The notes beneath the pieces are model-generated. The model was given only the letters and a program-made list of their open reading frames with translations. It did not search any database and was not told the DNA's origin. Shown in pieces: positions 16,893 to 25,909 of a DNA stretch of 64,000 nt (position 1 is its first letter; every line of letters starts with the position of its first letter). The stretch is from Pseudomonadales bacterium. GTDB lineage: Bacteria; Pseudomonadota; Gammaproteobacteria; Pseudomonadales; Azotimanducaceae. A program made the translations under genes and the position numbers. The stretch spans positions 248,001 to 312,000 of the forward strand of contig JAEPOO010000001.1 of NCBI GenBank assembly GCA_017642855.1, given 5' to 3'.

Positions 16893-19388
16893 GTGAATAG
16901 CGAACAACTTCTCGCAGAAGCAGCATCGCGAAGACTCGAGGACGAAGAGATCCTCAGGTTCGCCGATTTTGAAGACACGCGAGCCCTGATGGATGTCGCC
17001 GGTGGCATCCGCGATGCGGGTCACCAGAACACGGTCTCTTATTCGAAAAAGGTTTTTATTCCTCTGACACATCTGTGTCGTGATGTCTGTCACTACTGCA
17101 CCTTTGCCCAGGTGCCAAGGAAGCTCAAGGCGCCTTACCTGACGCCGGAAGAAGTGCTGAAGATTGCAGAAGATGGCGCCAAGGCGGGTTGCAAGGAAGT
17201 CTTGTTTACCCTCGGTGACAAACCTGAGCTCCGATACAAAGCTGCGCGCGAAGGCCTCAAAGAACTCGGTCAGGAATCCACACTGTCTTATCTGCGTGAT
17301 ATGGCACAGCTGGTGCTGGATGAGACAGGTCTCTTTCCACACCTGAACCCGGGTCTCATGGACAAAGGTGAGCTTGATGAGTTGCGCAAGGTGTCCATCT
17401 CCATGGGCATCATGTTGGAGAGTGCTTCAGAGCGTCTGACAGAAAAAGGCATGCCGCACTATGGCTCGCCGGACAAGGTTCCGGCTCGACGTTTTAAAAC
17501 CCTGCGTGCGGCGGGTGAAGCACAGGTGCCTTTCACATCCGGAATTCTCATCGGTATCGGCGAGACTCGCCGAGAGCGATTGGCGTCTCTATTGGCCCTG
17601 CGCGATGCCAATGAGCCCTATGGTCATATCCAGGAAATCATCGTTCAGAATTTTCGGGCGAAACCGGAAACCCTGATGGCAAACGCACCAGAGCCTGATA
17701 TGAATGAGCTGCTCTGGACCATTGCCCTGGCTCGCATCATCTTCGGGTCAAAAATGAACATTCAGGCACCGCCAAACCTCAGCCCGGGCATCTTCGAGCA
17801 AATTGTGGATGCAGGGATCAATGACTGGGGCGGTGTCTCTCCGGTGACGCCAGACTTTGTTAATCCAGAAGCCCCATGGCCGCATCTTACTGAGCTGGCC
17901 AACAAAACCGCGGGCGCCGGCAAACACTTGATTGAACGTCTGGCGCTCTATCCTGACTATTCGATGGACCTCAAGCGCTGGGTGGACCCGGGTATCGAGC
18001 CGCTCGTACGCCAGGCCATTGACGGCGGGGGTTTTGCTCGAATGGAAAACTGGTCAGCAGGCGATGTGATTGATCCCCCTGAAGTTGACCTGGCTCGCGT
18101 CACAGCGATTCCGAAACTGAAGCCATCCGCCGATCTCCAAGACGTCTTGGATAAAGCGGCTCAAGGTCGGCGATTGGCTGAGCAGGACATCGTGCGATTG
18201 TTCCAGGCGAGAGGAGATGACTATACCGCCGTGTGTCAGGCTGCTGACAAATTGAGACGGGAACTAGCCGGGGATGAAGTCACCTACTGTGTGAATCGGA
18301 ACATCAATTACACCAATGTTTGTTACTTCAAGTGTCAGTTCTGTGCTTTCTCCAAAGGCAAAATGAGTGAGAACTTGCGAGGCAAACCCTACGACCTTTC
18401 TCATGAAGAAATCATGCGCCGCACGAAAGAAGCCTGGGATCGAGGTGCCAGTGAGGTTTGTCTGCAAGGCGGTATTCACCCTGAATACACGGGGCAGACT
18501 TACGTGGATATCGTCCACTCCATCAAACAGGTTGTGCCAGACATGCACATCCATGCGTTCTCGCCTCTGGAAGTCTGGCAGGGTGCGAAGACACTCGGTA
18601 AGCCGATTCGTGAGTATCTTAAAGAATTAAAAGACGCTGGGTTAGGTACGCTGCCCGGTACCGCGGCGGAAATCCTGGATGATGAAGTTCGAGCGACGCT
18701 CTGCCCGGACAAGATCAACACGGCTCAATGGTTGGAAGTGATGGAAGCGGCTCACGCAGAGGGCTTTAACACGACTGCAACCATTATGTACGGACACATG
18801 GAGCAGTATCACCATATCGCGCGCCATCTCCTGCGAATCAGAGATCTGCAGGAGAAGACAGGCGGCTTCACCGAGTTCGTGATACTGCCGTTCATTCATA
18901 TGGAGTCGCCGATCTATCTCAAAGGCAACGCGCGCAAAGGTCCGACGTTCCGTGAAGCAGTACTCATCCATGCGATTTCCCGATTAGTCCTTTATCCGCA
19001 CTTCAGAAACATTCAGGCGTCCTGGACCAAGCTCGGTCATGATGGCGTTCGCGCCTGCCTGCAGGCTGGCGTGAACGATCTCGGCGGTACCCTGATGAAT
19101 GAAACTATTACCCGTGCAGCGGGTGCGTCACACGGCCAGGAAACCTCTCCGGAAGAGATGGAAGAAATCATCCGCAGCATTGGTCGCACGCCTCGTCAGC
19201 GTTCCACCACTTACGGTGAAGTGTCTGATCTGCAGAAACAGAAATCGTTTGGTGCAGTAACCCTCGCTGAACCGATTTATACCTCAGCTAAAAAATACGA
19301 GCGTAAACAGGGCAAGCATGACCTTGTTCGCAACGTCGTGGATCAGTCTTCCGATGAAGAACGACTATCCAGCCAAGATATCATCTAG
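16893..19388 (+). CDS. fbiC: 7,8-didemethyl-8-hydroxy-5-deazariboflavin (Fo) synthase FbiC, CofG-CofH fusion
   Basis: A protein of about 831 residues with two radical-SAM halves that together build the deazaflavin chromophore Fo from tyrosine and the pyrimidine of flavin biosynthesis. The CofG half carries C62-x3-C66-x2-C69 (CRDVCHYC); the CofH half carries C477-x3-C481-x2-C484 (CYFKCQFC). The fused form is typical of Actinobacteria and other bacteria, while most archaea have two proteins. I use the GTG at 16893 because AGGAG ends 7 nt before it; an ORF start at 16788 lies inside cofC. It closes the biosynthetic part of the operon. Confidence 0.95.
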   Translation: MNSEQLLAEAASRRLEDEEILRFADFEDTRALMDVAGGIRDAGHQNTVSYSKKVFIPLTHLCRDVCHYCTFAQVPRKLKAPYLTPEEVLKIAEDGAKAGCKEVLFTLGDKPELRYKAAREGLKELGQESTLSYLRDMAQLVLDETGLFPHLNPGLMDKGELDELRKVSISMGIMLESASERLTEKGMPHYGSPDKVPARRFKTLRAAGEAQVPFTSGILIGIGETRRERLASLLALRDANEPYGHIQEIIVQNFRAKPETLMANAPEPDMNELLWTIALARIIFGSKMNIQAPPNLSPGIFEQIVDAGINDWGGVSPVTPDFVNPEAPWPHLTELANKTAGAGKHLIERLALYPDYSMDLKRWVDPGIEPLVRQAIDGGGFARMENWSAGDVIDPPEVDLARVTAIPKLKPSADLQDVLDKAAQGRRLAEQDIVRLFQARGDDYTAVCQAADKLRRELAGDEVTYCVNRNINYTNVCYFKCQFCAFSKGKMSENLRGKPYDLSHEEIMRRTKEAWDRGASEVCLQGGIHPEYTGQTYVDIVHSIKQVVPDMHIHAFSPLEVWQGAKTLGKPIREYLKELKDAGLGTLPGTAAEILDDEVRATLCPDKINTAQWLEVMEAAHAEGFNTTATIMYGHMEQYHHIARHLLRIRDLQEKTGGFTEFVILPFIHMESPIYLKGNARKGPTFREAVLIHAISRLVLYPHFRNIQASWTKLGHDGVRACLQAGVNDLGGTLMNETITRAAGASHGQETSPEEMEEIIRSIGRTPRQRSTTYGEVSDLQKQKSFGAVTLAEPIYTSAKKYERKQGKHDLVRNVVDQSSDEERLSSQDII

Positions 19389-19400
19389 AAGGAAAAACCT

Positions 19401-20399
19401 ATGGCAGTGCCGCAAAGAACCGCATTGACGCTCCCGGACCCTCGGGGCGTGGAAAACACCATTGAAATGGCGAAATGGGCAGAAGCCGAGGGCTATGATG
19501 ACCTTTGGTTTGCGGATTCAGGCGGTATTGATGCGCTGACGACTACCGCAGCGGTTGCCATGAACACGGAGCGCTGTCGAATCGGCATCGCCATTGTCCC
19601 CGTTTACACAAGAACCCCAGCGGTTTTTGCTTCAACCTGTCATGTGCTGAACAAATTGTCTGGCGGGCGGTTCATCCTTGGGCTTGGGTCTTCCAGCCAG
19701 ACGATGATGGAAAACTGGCACGGTATAGATTTTGACAAGCCGCTGACGCGAGTGAAAGAAACCACTGAGCTGGTCAAGCAGATGCTGAGAGGCGAGAAAA
19801 CGGCTTATGACGGTGACACCGTTAAGAGCCATGGTTACCGGCAGATTCCGCTGGGTGAGGGTGAAGAACAGCCCATCTACATGGCAGCCCTTAGGGCAAA
19901 AATGCTCGAAGCGGCGGCTCAACACTCAGACGGTGTCATCCTGAACCTCTTTCCCAAGGGGGCACTGCCGAAGATGATGGAACACGTTCGAGCTGGCGGC
20001 GCTAGTGCCGGAAAAGCACCGGAAGACATCGATGTGGTATGTCGTCACATGGTTGTCGTGACTGACGATAAAGAAAGCGCGCGTAACGCTTTTCGTGCAG
20101 CCTTTGCGCCTTACTATGCGACGCCGGTTTATAACAATTTCCTTGCCTGGTGTGGTTACGAAGATGTGGCCGCAACCATTCGAGAGGGCTGGGCGGAAAA
20201 AGATCGTGAAAAAACCACGAACGCTCTGACCGATGCATTAATCGACGAGATTGGCATCATTGGCACCGAAGCAGAATGCCACGATTTGATTAGGGAGCGC
20301 GGTGAGATGGGTATTACTACTCACATCATCTCCAGTCCGTCACCGAAAGACGCGATGCGTACCTATGAAGCCTTCACGGCGAAAAATTTCTCGTTCTAA
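19401..20399 (+). CDS. LLM-class F420-dependent oxidoreductase (first of three)
   Basis: A 332-residue luciferase-like TIM barrel directly 12 nt after fbiC, with a GAAGGA ribosome site. The core LSGGRFILGLGSSSQTMMENWHG and the GIAIVPVYTRTPAVFA segment match F420-dependent members such as those found in Mycobacterium and in methanogens. Its place in the F420 operon is the best evidence for F420 as cofactor. The substrate is unknown. It shares only the common fold core with the two following genes, so the three are not recent duplicates. Confidence 0.88.
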   Translation: MAVPQRTALTLPDPRGVENTIEMAKWAEAEGYDDLWFADSGGIDALTTTAAVAMNTERCRIGIAIVPVYTRTPAVFASTCHVLNKLSGGRFILGLGSSSQTMMENWHGIDFDKPLTRVKETTELVKQMLRGEKTAYDGDTVKSHGYRQIPLGEGEEQPIYMAALRAKMLEAAAQHSDGVILNLFPKGALPKMMEHVRAGGASAGKAPEDIDVVCRHMVVVTDDKESARNAFRAAFAPYYATPVYNNFLAWCGYEDVAATIREGWAEKDREKTTNALTDALIDEIGIIGTEAECHDLIRERGEMGITTHIISSPSPKDAMRTYEAFTAKNFSF

Positions 20400-20426
20400 G
20401 AATTTTCTTTTTTAAGGGGTATACCA

Positions 20427-21431
20427 ATGAAAGTTGATGGTGGATTGATGGGAGACCTGTCCGGCGCGTCGCGCCATGCACAGCGTCTGGAAAAAATCGG
20501 ATATCACGGTGCGGTGACTGCGGAGACTTCTCATGATCCGTTTTTCCCATTGCTCCTGGCCGCTCAGGAAACTGAAAACATTGAGCTGGTGACTTCGATT
20601 GCGGTTGCCTTCTCAAGAACGCCCATGAACCTCGCGAATATTGGCCACGACTTGAACAGCTTCTCTAAAGGGCGATTTGTTCTCGGTCTTGGCTCACAGA
20701 TTCGACCACACATCACGAAGAGATTCAGCATGCCCTGGTCGAAACCCGCGGCCAGGATGCGTGAGTTTATTTCTGCGATGCGTGCCATCTGGGATTGCTG
20801 GCACAACGGTACGCCGCTCTCCTTTGAAGGCGACTTTTACACGCATTCGTTGATGACGCCGATGTTTACGCCGCTTGATACCGAATACGGCGCACCAAAA
20901 GTATTCCTCGCCGCTGTTGGTCCCCTGATGACTGAAGTCGCGGGTGAGGTTGCCGATGGTGTCATCATCCACGCGTTCACGACTCAGAAATACCTGAAAG
21001 AAGTGACTTTGCCAGCGGTGGAAAAAGGTCTGGCCAAGGCGGGACGCTCCCGTGATGACTTTGAAGTTTCTTACCCCGGATTTATTGTCACTGGAAACAC
21101 AGAAGAAGAGTTCAATGCCACCAAGCAGGCGGTCTGTAAACAGATTGCGTTTTATGGATCGACGCCGGCCTACGCGCCAGTGCTTGGTGTCCATGGCTGG
21201 GGTGATCTGCAGCCTGAATTGAACGCGCTGTCCAAGCAGGGCAAATGGGACGAAATGGGTACCCTTATCACTGACGATATTCTGGAAGAGTTTGCTGTTG
21301 TTGCAGAGATCGATAATGTCGTCGACAAGTTCCGGAATCGATACGACGGGCTGGTAGATCGCACCATGGGCTCACTGCCTGCCAGGGACGATGATCACGC
21401 AAAAGAGCTGCTGGATAAGCTGAGCGCCTAA
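20427..21431 (+). CDS. LLM-class F420-dependent oxidoreductase (second; MSMEG_2256-like)
   Basis: A 334-residue luciferase-like protein. The opening MKVDGGLMGDLSGASRHAQRLEKIGY and the core FSKGRFVLGLGSQIRPHITKRF with SMPWSKPAARMREFISAMRAIW follow the F420-dependent subfamily known from mycobacteria (TIGR03617 type). It begins 27 nt after the first LLM gene and ends 26 nt before the third, so all three are co-transcribed. I infer an F420-dependent reduction or oxidation of a hydrophobic substrate; the substrate is not visible. Confidence 0.87.
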   Translation: MKVDGGLMGDLSGASRHAQRLEKIGYHGAVTAETSHDPFFPLLLAAQETENIELVTSIAVAFSRTPMNLANIGHDLNSFSKGRFVLGLGSQIRPHITKRFSMPWSKPAARMREFISAMRAIWDCWHNGTPLSFEGDFYTHSLMTPMFTPLDTEYGAPKVFLAAVGPLMTEVAGEVADGVIIHAFTTQKYLKEVTLPAVEKGLAKAGRSRDDFEVSYPGFIVTGNTEEEFNATKQAVCKQIAFYGSTPAYAPVLGVHGWGDLQPELNALSKQGKWDEMGTLITDDILEEFAVVAEIDNVVDKFRNRYDGLVDRTMGSLPARDDDHAKELLDKLSA

Positions 21432-21457
21432 GAAGAATCTAAAAAAGAGGAAACGAT

Positions 21458-22492
21458 ATGAAACTTGGAATATTGAATGGCATCGGTGGCAAGCTCATCG
21501 GCATAGATATTGATCGCATCAAGGCAGCGGAAAGTATGGGTTACGACTCTGTCTGGACTGCCGAGGCTTATGGCTCGGACGCAGTAACACCTGCTGCCTG
21601 GATTCTGGCACAGACAGAAAAGATTAAGGTGGGTACGGCGATCATGCAGATGCCTGGTCGAACACCAGCCTGTACAGCGATGACAGCGATGACGCTGAAC
21701 CAGCTGTCTAATGGCCGTTTTATTGTCGGTCTTGGTGCCTCCGGTCCTCAAGTTGTTGAAGGCTGGCATGGGGTTGCCTACGGTCGCCCAATGACACGTA
21801 CTCGTGAGTACATCGATATTCTTCGAAAGATTTTTGCTCGCGACGCGCCGGTTGAACACGAAGGTTTCCATTACAGCTTGCCTTATTCCGGTGACGACGG
21901 TACGGGTCTGGGTAAGCCGCTGAAAAGCATCATGCAGGCTGACGAAAGTATCAAAATCTACACGGCCTCCATTACGCCAAAAGGGCTCGAGACATCCGCG
22001 GAGTGTGCGGATGGTGTGTTCCCAATCTGGGTGCCACCTGAAAAAGTCGACGTACTGCTGGGCAGTGTTCAGAAAGGTCTGGATAAAGCCGGCAAAACAA
22101 TGATGGACTACGACGTGGCACCGTTTGTGACGGTCGTTATGGGTGATGATCTGGATCATTGCCGTATGCCGATTAAGGGCAACATGGCGCTGTACATCGG
22201 CGGCATGGGGGCTCGTGACAAGAACTTCTATAACGACTACGCGAAAGCGCTTGGCTTTGAAGATGCCGCGGTGAAGATTCAGGATCTATACCTGGCGGGC
22301 AAGAAAGATGAAGCCATGGCGGCGGTCCCTGATGAGCTGGTCGACATGTGTCATCTGGTTGGCCCAGCGGAACGTATCAAGGAACGTCTGCAGGTGTGGA
22401 AGGAGGCCGGTCAATCCGGCAAGGTCGGCAGTATGCTGTTAGGTGCGGGCCAGATCGAAGCGCTCGAGCTTGTTGCTGGAGAACTCCTGTAA
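21458..22492 (+). CDS. LLM-class F420-dependent oxidoreductase (third; Rv3520c-like)
   Basis: A 344-residue luciferase-like protein. The start MKLGILNGIGGKLIGIDIDR, the core LSNGRFIVGLGASGPQVVEGWHGV and the C-terminal LVGPAERIKERLQVWKEAG match the F420-dependent family TIGR03559, first described in Mycobacterium. AGAGGAAA precedes the ATG. It is the last luciferase-like gene of the run. The spread of mycobacterial-type subfamilies here fits either transfer from an actinobacterium or an old shared F420 toolkit. Confidence 0.88.
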   Translation: MKLGILNGIGGKLIGIDIDRIKAAESMGYDSVWTAEAYGSDAVTPAAWILAQTEKIKVGTAIMQMPGRTPACTAMTAMTLNQLSNGRFIVGLGASGPQVVEGWHGVAYGRPMTRTREYIDILRKIFARDAPVEHEGFHYSLPYSGDDGTGLGKPLKSIMQADESIKIYTASITPKGLETSAECADGVFPIWVPPEKVDVLLGSVQKGLDKAGKTMMDYDVAPFVTVVMGDDLDHCRMPIKGNMALYIGGMGARDKNFYNDYAKALGFEDAAVKIQDLYLAGKKDEAMAAVPDELVDMCHLVGPAERIKERLQVWKEAGQSGKVGSMLLGAGQIEALELVAGELL

Positions 22493-22530
22493 CCCTGCGT
22501 TGTCGTTACTGAAGGATTGCGAGGCGAGGT

Positions 22531-23700
22531 ATCTCAACTCATAGCTATACCCTGAAAGCCTGTGCCGGGATTGAAGAGATCGGCCAGCAGAGTTGGGATG
22601 CCTGCGCTAATCCTGCGGGGTCGACGATCCCTTTCGACCCCTTTGTTTCCTATGCCTTTCTGAGTGCGCTGGAAGAAAGCGGCTCAGCAACCGGTCAATC
22701 CGGTTGGGCGCCTTATCACCTGGCGCTTGAACATGACTCCGACGGCATCGTCGGCGTTGTGCCTATGTATTTAAAGAGTCACTCCCAGGGTGAATACGTT
22801 TTTGACTACTCCTGGGCAGACGCCTTTGAGCGTGCCGGTGGTCGCTATTATCCGAAGCTGCAGGTTTCGGTTCCGTTCACCCCGGCCACAGGGCGCAGGC
22901 TGCTGGTCAAAACCGATACCGGCGATCCTGATCTCGAGAAGTATTTACTGTCCGGAATGATGCAGGTCTCTGAGCAGATGGAGGTTTCCAGCGTTCACGT
23001 CACCTTTGCCGACAAAGATCAGTGGCAGATCATGGGTGATCTCGGGTTCCTGCAGAGAACACACAACCAGTTTCATTGGCAGAACGATGGCTACACCAGC
23101 TTTGATGACTTTCTTGCCGCTTTATCTTCGAAAAAGCGCAAAAACATCCGCCGAGAGCGTCGCGGTGCGGTTGAAAACGACATCGAGATCGAGCGTTTAA
23201 CCGGAGACGCCATCGAAGAGCGGCACTGGGACGACTTTTACCGGTTTTATATGGACACCGGATCTCGAAAATGGGGTTCCCCTTATCTGACCCGTCAGTT
23301 CTTCTCCATTGTCGGCGAGACGATGGCGGATGATATTTTGCTGGTCATGTGTCAGCGTGATGGTCGTTATGTGGCGGGGGCGATTAACTTTATCGGGGGC
23401 GAATGTCTGTTTGGCCGTAACTGGGGGTGCGTGGAACATCACCCGTTCCTTCATTTCGAAGTCTGCTACTACCAGGCGATCGAATTTGCCATTGAGCGTG
23501 GTCTCTCGCGCGTCGAAGCTGGTGCCCAGGGTGAACACAAACTGGCCCGTGGCTATATGCCAACACACACCTACAGTGCTCATTGGATCGCCAACGAATC
23601 TTTTCGCGATGCCGTCGATCACTATCTCAAGAACGAACGTCGTTATGTCGGCGAAGAGATAGATTACATGGCCGAACAGGGTCCCTTCAAAAAAGCGTAA
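22531..23700 (+). CDS. DUF482 / FemAB-like GNAT-fold acyltransferase with a non-AUG start
   Basis: A COG3146 (DUF482) protein of about 389 residues. The family is related to FemAB/GNAT transferases and has no agreed function. Conserved segments are FDPFVSYAFLSALEESGS, LKSHSQGEYVFDYSWADAF, YPKLQVSVPFTPATGRRLL and VEAGAQGEHKLARGYMPT. The first ATG in frame is at 22759, but the 76 codons before it are open and encode the conserved N-terminus, so that start would remove the first domain strand. No ATG, GTG or TTG lies at the right place; an ATC at 22531 is preceded by GAGG with a 6-nt spacer. Lies between the LLM genes and the lipase, 38 nt after the former. Confidence 0.75.
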   Translation: MSTHSYTLKACAGIEEIGQQSWDACANPAGSTIPFDPFVSYAFLSALEESGSATGQSGWAPYHLALEHDSDGIVGVVPMYLKSHSQGEYVFDYSWADAFERAGGRYYPKLQVSVPFTPATGRRLLVKTDTGDPDLEKYLLSGMMQVSEQMEVSSVHVTFADKDQWQIMGDLGFLQRTHNQFHWQNDGYTSFDDFLAALSSKKRKNIRRERRGAVENDIEIERLTGDAIEERHWDDFYRFYMDTGSRKWGSPYLTRQFFSIVGETMADDILLVMCQRDGRYVAGAINFIGGECLFGRNWGCVEHHPFLHFEVCYYQAIEFAIERGLSRVEAGAQGEHKLARGYMPTHTYSAHWIANESFRDAVDHYLKNERRYVGEEIDYMAEQGPFKKA

Positions 23701-23753
23701 GACATCTCTTACAGACATTGTCAGCGGACTAATCTAGGCTACACAGAGATGTC
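23701..23753 (+). promoter_or_regulatory. Intercistronic hairpin between DUF482 and lipase genes
   Basis: GACATCTCT (23701-23709) and AGAGATGTC (23745-23753) form a perfect 9-bp stem around a 35-nt loop. It starts on the first base after the DUF482 stop codon and ends 7 nt before the AGGAG of the next gene. There is no T tract. It may stabilise the upstream mRNA or modulate read-through to the lipase gene. Confidence 0.4.
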
Positions 23754-23772
23754 GTATTGAAGGAGCGCCAGT

Positions 23773-25455
23773 TTGACCGAATCTAAATCCCTGAAAGCAC
23801 GCGTCTGGCCTCTTGAGTCCGGGATCGATTCGCGAGAAATGAATGCGGTATCTGAGCGGTTTGGTCCACCTTGGATTGGCGTTTGTATCTCTGGTGGTGG
23901 TTCACGGTCCCTGTCGGCGGCGATGGGTCAACTCCGTGGTCTGCAGCATCTTGGTTTAATGGATAAGGTTTCCTGGCTATCCTGTGTATCTGGTGGATGC
24001 TGGGCATCGACACTTTATACCTACCTGCCCGACAACATTTCTGATGAGACCTTCCTCGGTGGCGTTGCCGATCCTTCATCGCTACATTGGGATGGTAAAG
24101 CAGGCGATCCTGCCAATCTTGACTATATGAGCCCAAATGCCCTCGGTAGCGTGCCGCAACGATTAGGCTGGCTGGAACTGCTCGAGAAAGCCGTTGAGTT
24201 TCATGAGCAGGGTGTCCCTGAGAACCGAATGTGGGCTCATGCGATAGGTGCTTTGGTCCTGAGTCATTTTGGGTTGGGAAATCATCCGTCGAAATACTTT
24301 TCATGGACCAGTAGCTGGCTGCAACGTGAAATTCTTGACCTAAATGAGGGGCTATCCGTCGATGACTTTGTGCTGACCCGGGAAGGGCGGCCTTATCTCG
24401 TCACAAACGCAACACTTTTTTACCCGCCGGATGCAACCCATGGTCCGTTTAGGCCTGACCCACGAGCCAATCCCTATCTTATTGAATCGACGCCCCTCGG
24501 CGTTGGCATTGCGCCAACGTTTCCTTTTGCCGGTAGTCCTGATCCTGGAGTACCGGGCAGCCGCGATATCGGCGGAGGCTGGGTCGATTCTTTCGCGTTC
24601 GGTGGTCCTGCACCAGAGAAAGTAGAAGGTGATATTGTCACAGTGCCGACGCCCGCCACACGTTATCGACTGTCAGATGCTGCTGGTAACAGTAGTTCAG
24701 CGTTTGTCGCCACGATACTGGATAAGTTTGGTTCCCAGTATAAATGGCTTGAGGACCTCGTGCCGGTGTTTGACTACTGGCCGGTGAACGATCCTGCTGA
24801 CAAACATAATTCGGCTTACCCATATTTCTTTGGCGATGGAGGTAACTTTGAGGACACCGGTATTGCCGGTCTGATCAGGCGAAAAATTCCCAGGATTGTC
24901 AGCTTCGTTAATGGAAATACACCGCTTGGATACGATGATGCTGTGCAACAGGTCAGTTGCGATTCGCAGATCGCGGTACTGTTTGGTTACGCACCTAAAG
25001 AGACTGGGAAACCCTGGGAGCGATTTGGACCATCTTCGACATCTCCGCATCGTTTCGCGCAAGTATTTGAAGCAGACCGCTTCATGCCTTTACTGGATGA
25101 TCTCTGGAAGGCTCACACAGCGGGAGCAAGCGCACTCTCCGTGCAAGACGCCTTACCTGTGGTGAAAAACGCTCGCCTGGGTATAGAGGGTGGTTACACA
25201 ACTGATGTCTTGTTTGTCGTTAACACCCCGGTACCTGCCTGGAACGAGGCGCTTCCTGAAGCAGTCAAGCTGCTGATGCATGAACCGGGTTATACGGAGT
25301 TCCCTAACTATGACACGCTAGAACAGCTCCACCTTAGTGAGCGCCAGGTCAATCTGCTAGCGCACCTTTCCTGCTGGAACGTCATGGGTGAAGTGAAAGT
25401 GGGTGATCGACCTGCGAATAGCGCAGTGTTTACCGATTTTTTCGGAATGGGGTGA
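23773..25455 (+). CDS. cPLA2-like (patatin/lysophospholipase catalytic fold) lipase
   Basis: A 560-residue protein that resembles the catalytic domain of cytosolic phospholipase A2 and lysophospholipase B, a Ser-Asp dyad acyl hydrolase. The glycine-rich oxyanion segment is CISGGGSRSLSAAMG, and the nucleophile is probably the serine in LSCVSGGCWAST; the aspartate probably lies in FFGDGGNFEDTGI, in the usual D-G/A-G context. The TTG at 23773 has AGGAG 7 nt upstream. There is no signal peptide. It is the last gene of the long F420 run and acts presumably on phospholipids or other esters. Confidence 0.72.
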   Translation: MTESKSLKARVWPLESGIDSREMNAVSERFGPPWIGVCISGGGSRSLSAAMGQLRGLQHLGLMDKVSWLSCVSGGCWASTLYTYLPDNISDETFLGGVADPSSLHWDGKAGDPANLDYMSPNALGSVPQRLGWLELLEKAVEFHEQGVPENRMWAHAIGALVLSHFGLGNHPSKYFSWTSSWLQREILDLNEGLSVDDFVLTREGRPYLVTNATLFYPPDATHGPFRPDPRANPYLIESTPLGVGIAPTFPFAGSPDPGVPGSRDIGGGWVDSFAFGGPAPEKVEGDIVTVPTPATRYRLSDAAGNSSSAFVATILDKFGSQYKWLEDLVPVFDYWPVNDPADKHNSAYPYFFGDGGNFEDTGIAGLIRRKIPRIVSFVNGNTPLGYDDAVQQVSCDSQIAVLFGYAPKETGKPWERFGPSSTSPHRFAQVFEADRFMPLLDDLWKAHTAGASALSVQDALPVVKNARLGIEGGYTTDVLFVVNTPVPAWNEALPEAVKLLMHEPGYTEFPNYDTLEQLHLSERQVNLLAHLSCWNVMGEVKVGDRPANSAVFTDFFGMG

Positions 25456-25507
25456 TGGATATCTGCTAAGGTGCATTGACTCCAATGCCTCGCTATGGCC
25501 CAAAAAT

Positions 25508-25909
25508 ATGGCAGAAATCAAAATCGATGTAGACTCAGTTGGCGGCATTGCGATCGGTGTGTGCACTGGGACGCTTCGGGAGTCTGATATTCGATATGCG
25601 GTAGACCAGATGATCCAGGCGTTGAATAGCGTCGACAATATAGAGCACATGTTCTGGGACCTGGGAGATGCTTCACTAGACTTAAGTGGTGGTGCCGTGA
25701 AATCGCTTGTCGAGTATGTTGGGCGAGTTGCGCCGCCGGCTTCTGGCGGGAAAACAGCCTATTTCGTGAAAGACAATTTGAGTTTCGCCACGATGCGTAT
25801 GTATGCGTCTTACCGTTGGGAAAAAGATCCTCTGGTTCGTGTGTTTAGTGAACGGTCAACTGCGTTTAAGTGGTTGTTAGAGGAAACTATTCTTGGGCGA
25901 ACATCATAA
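25508..25909 (+). CDS. Small STAS-like (SpoIIAA-like) protein
   Basis: About 133 residues; I take the ATG at 25508, as the earlier frame start at 25403 overlaps the lipase. The pattern IAIGVCTGTLRESDIRYAV ... MFWDLGDASLDLS ... YFVKDNLSFATMRMYASY ... VFSERSTAFKWLLEE is like proteins of SpoIIAA/STAS fold that carry a WDLxxA strand and a final helix. No phosphorylatable serine of SpoIIAA type is obvious. It overlaps the convergent next gene by 23 nt at the 3' ends. A second, weakly similar protein is encoded at 31425. Confidence 0.6.
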   Translation: MAEIKIDVDSVGGIAIGVCTGTLRESDIRYAVDQMIQALNSVDNIEHMFWDLGDASLDLSGGAVKSLVEYVGRVAPPASGGKTAYFVKDNLSFATMRMYASYRWEKDPLVRVFSERSTAFKWLLEETILGRTS

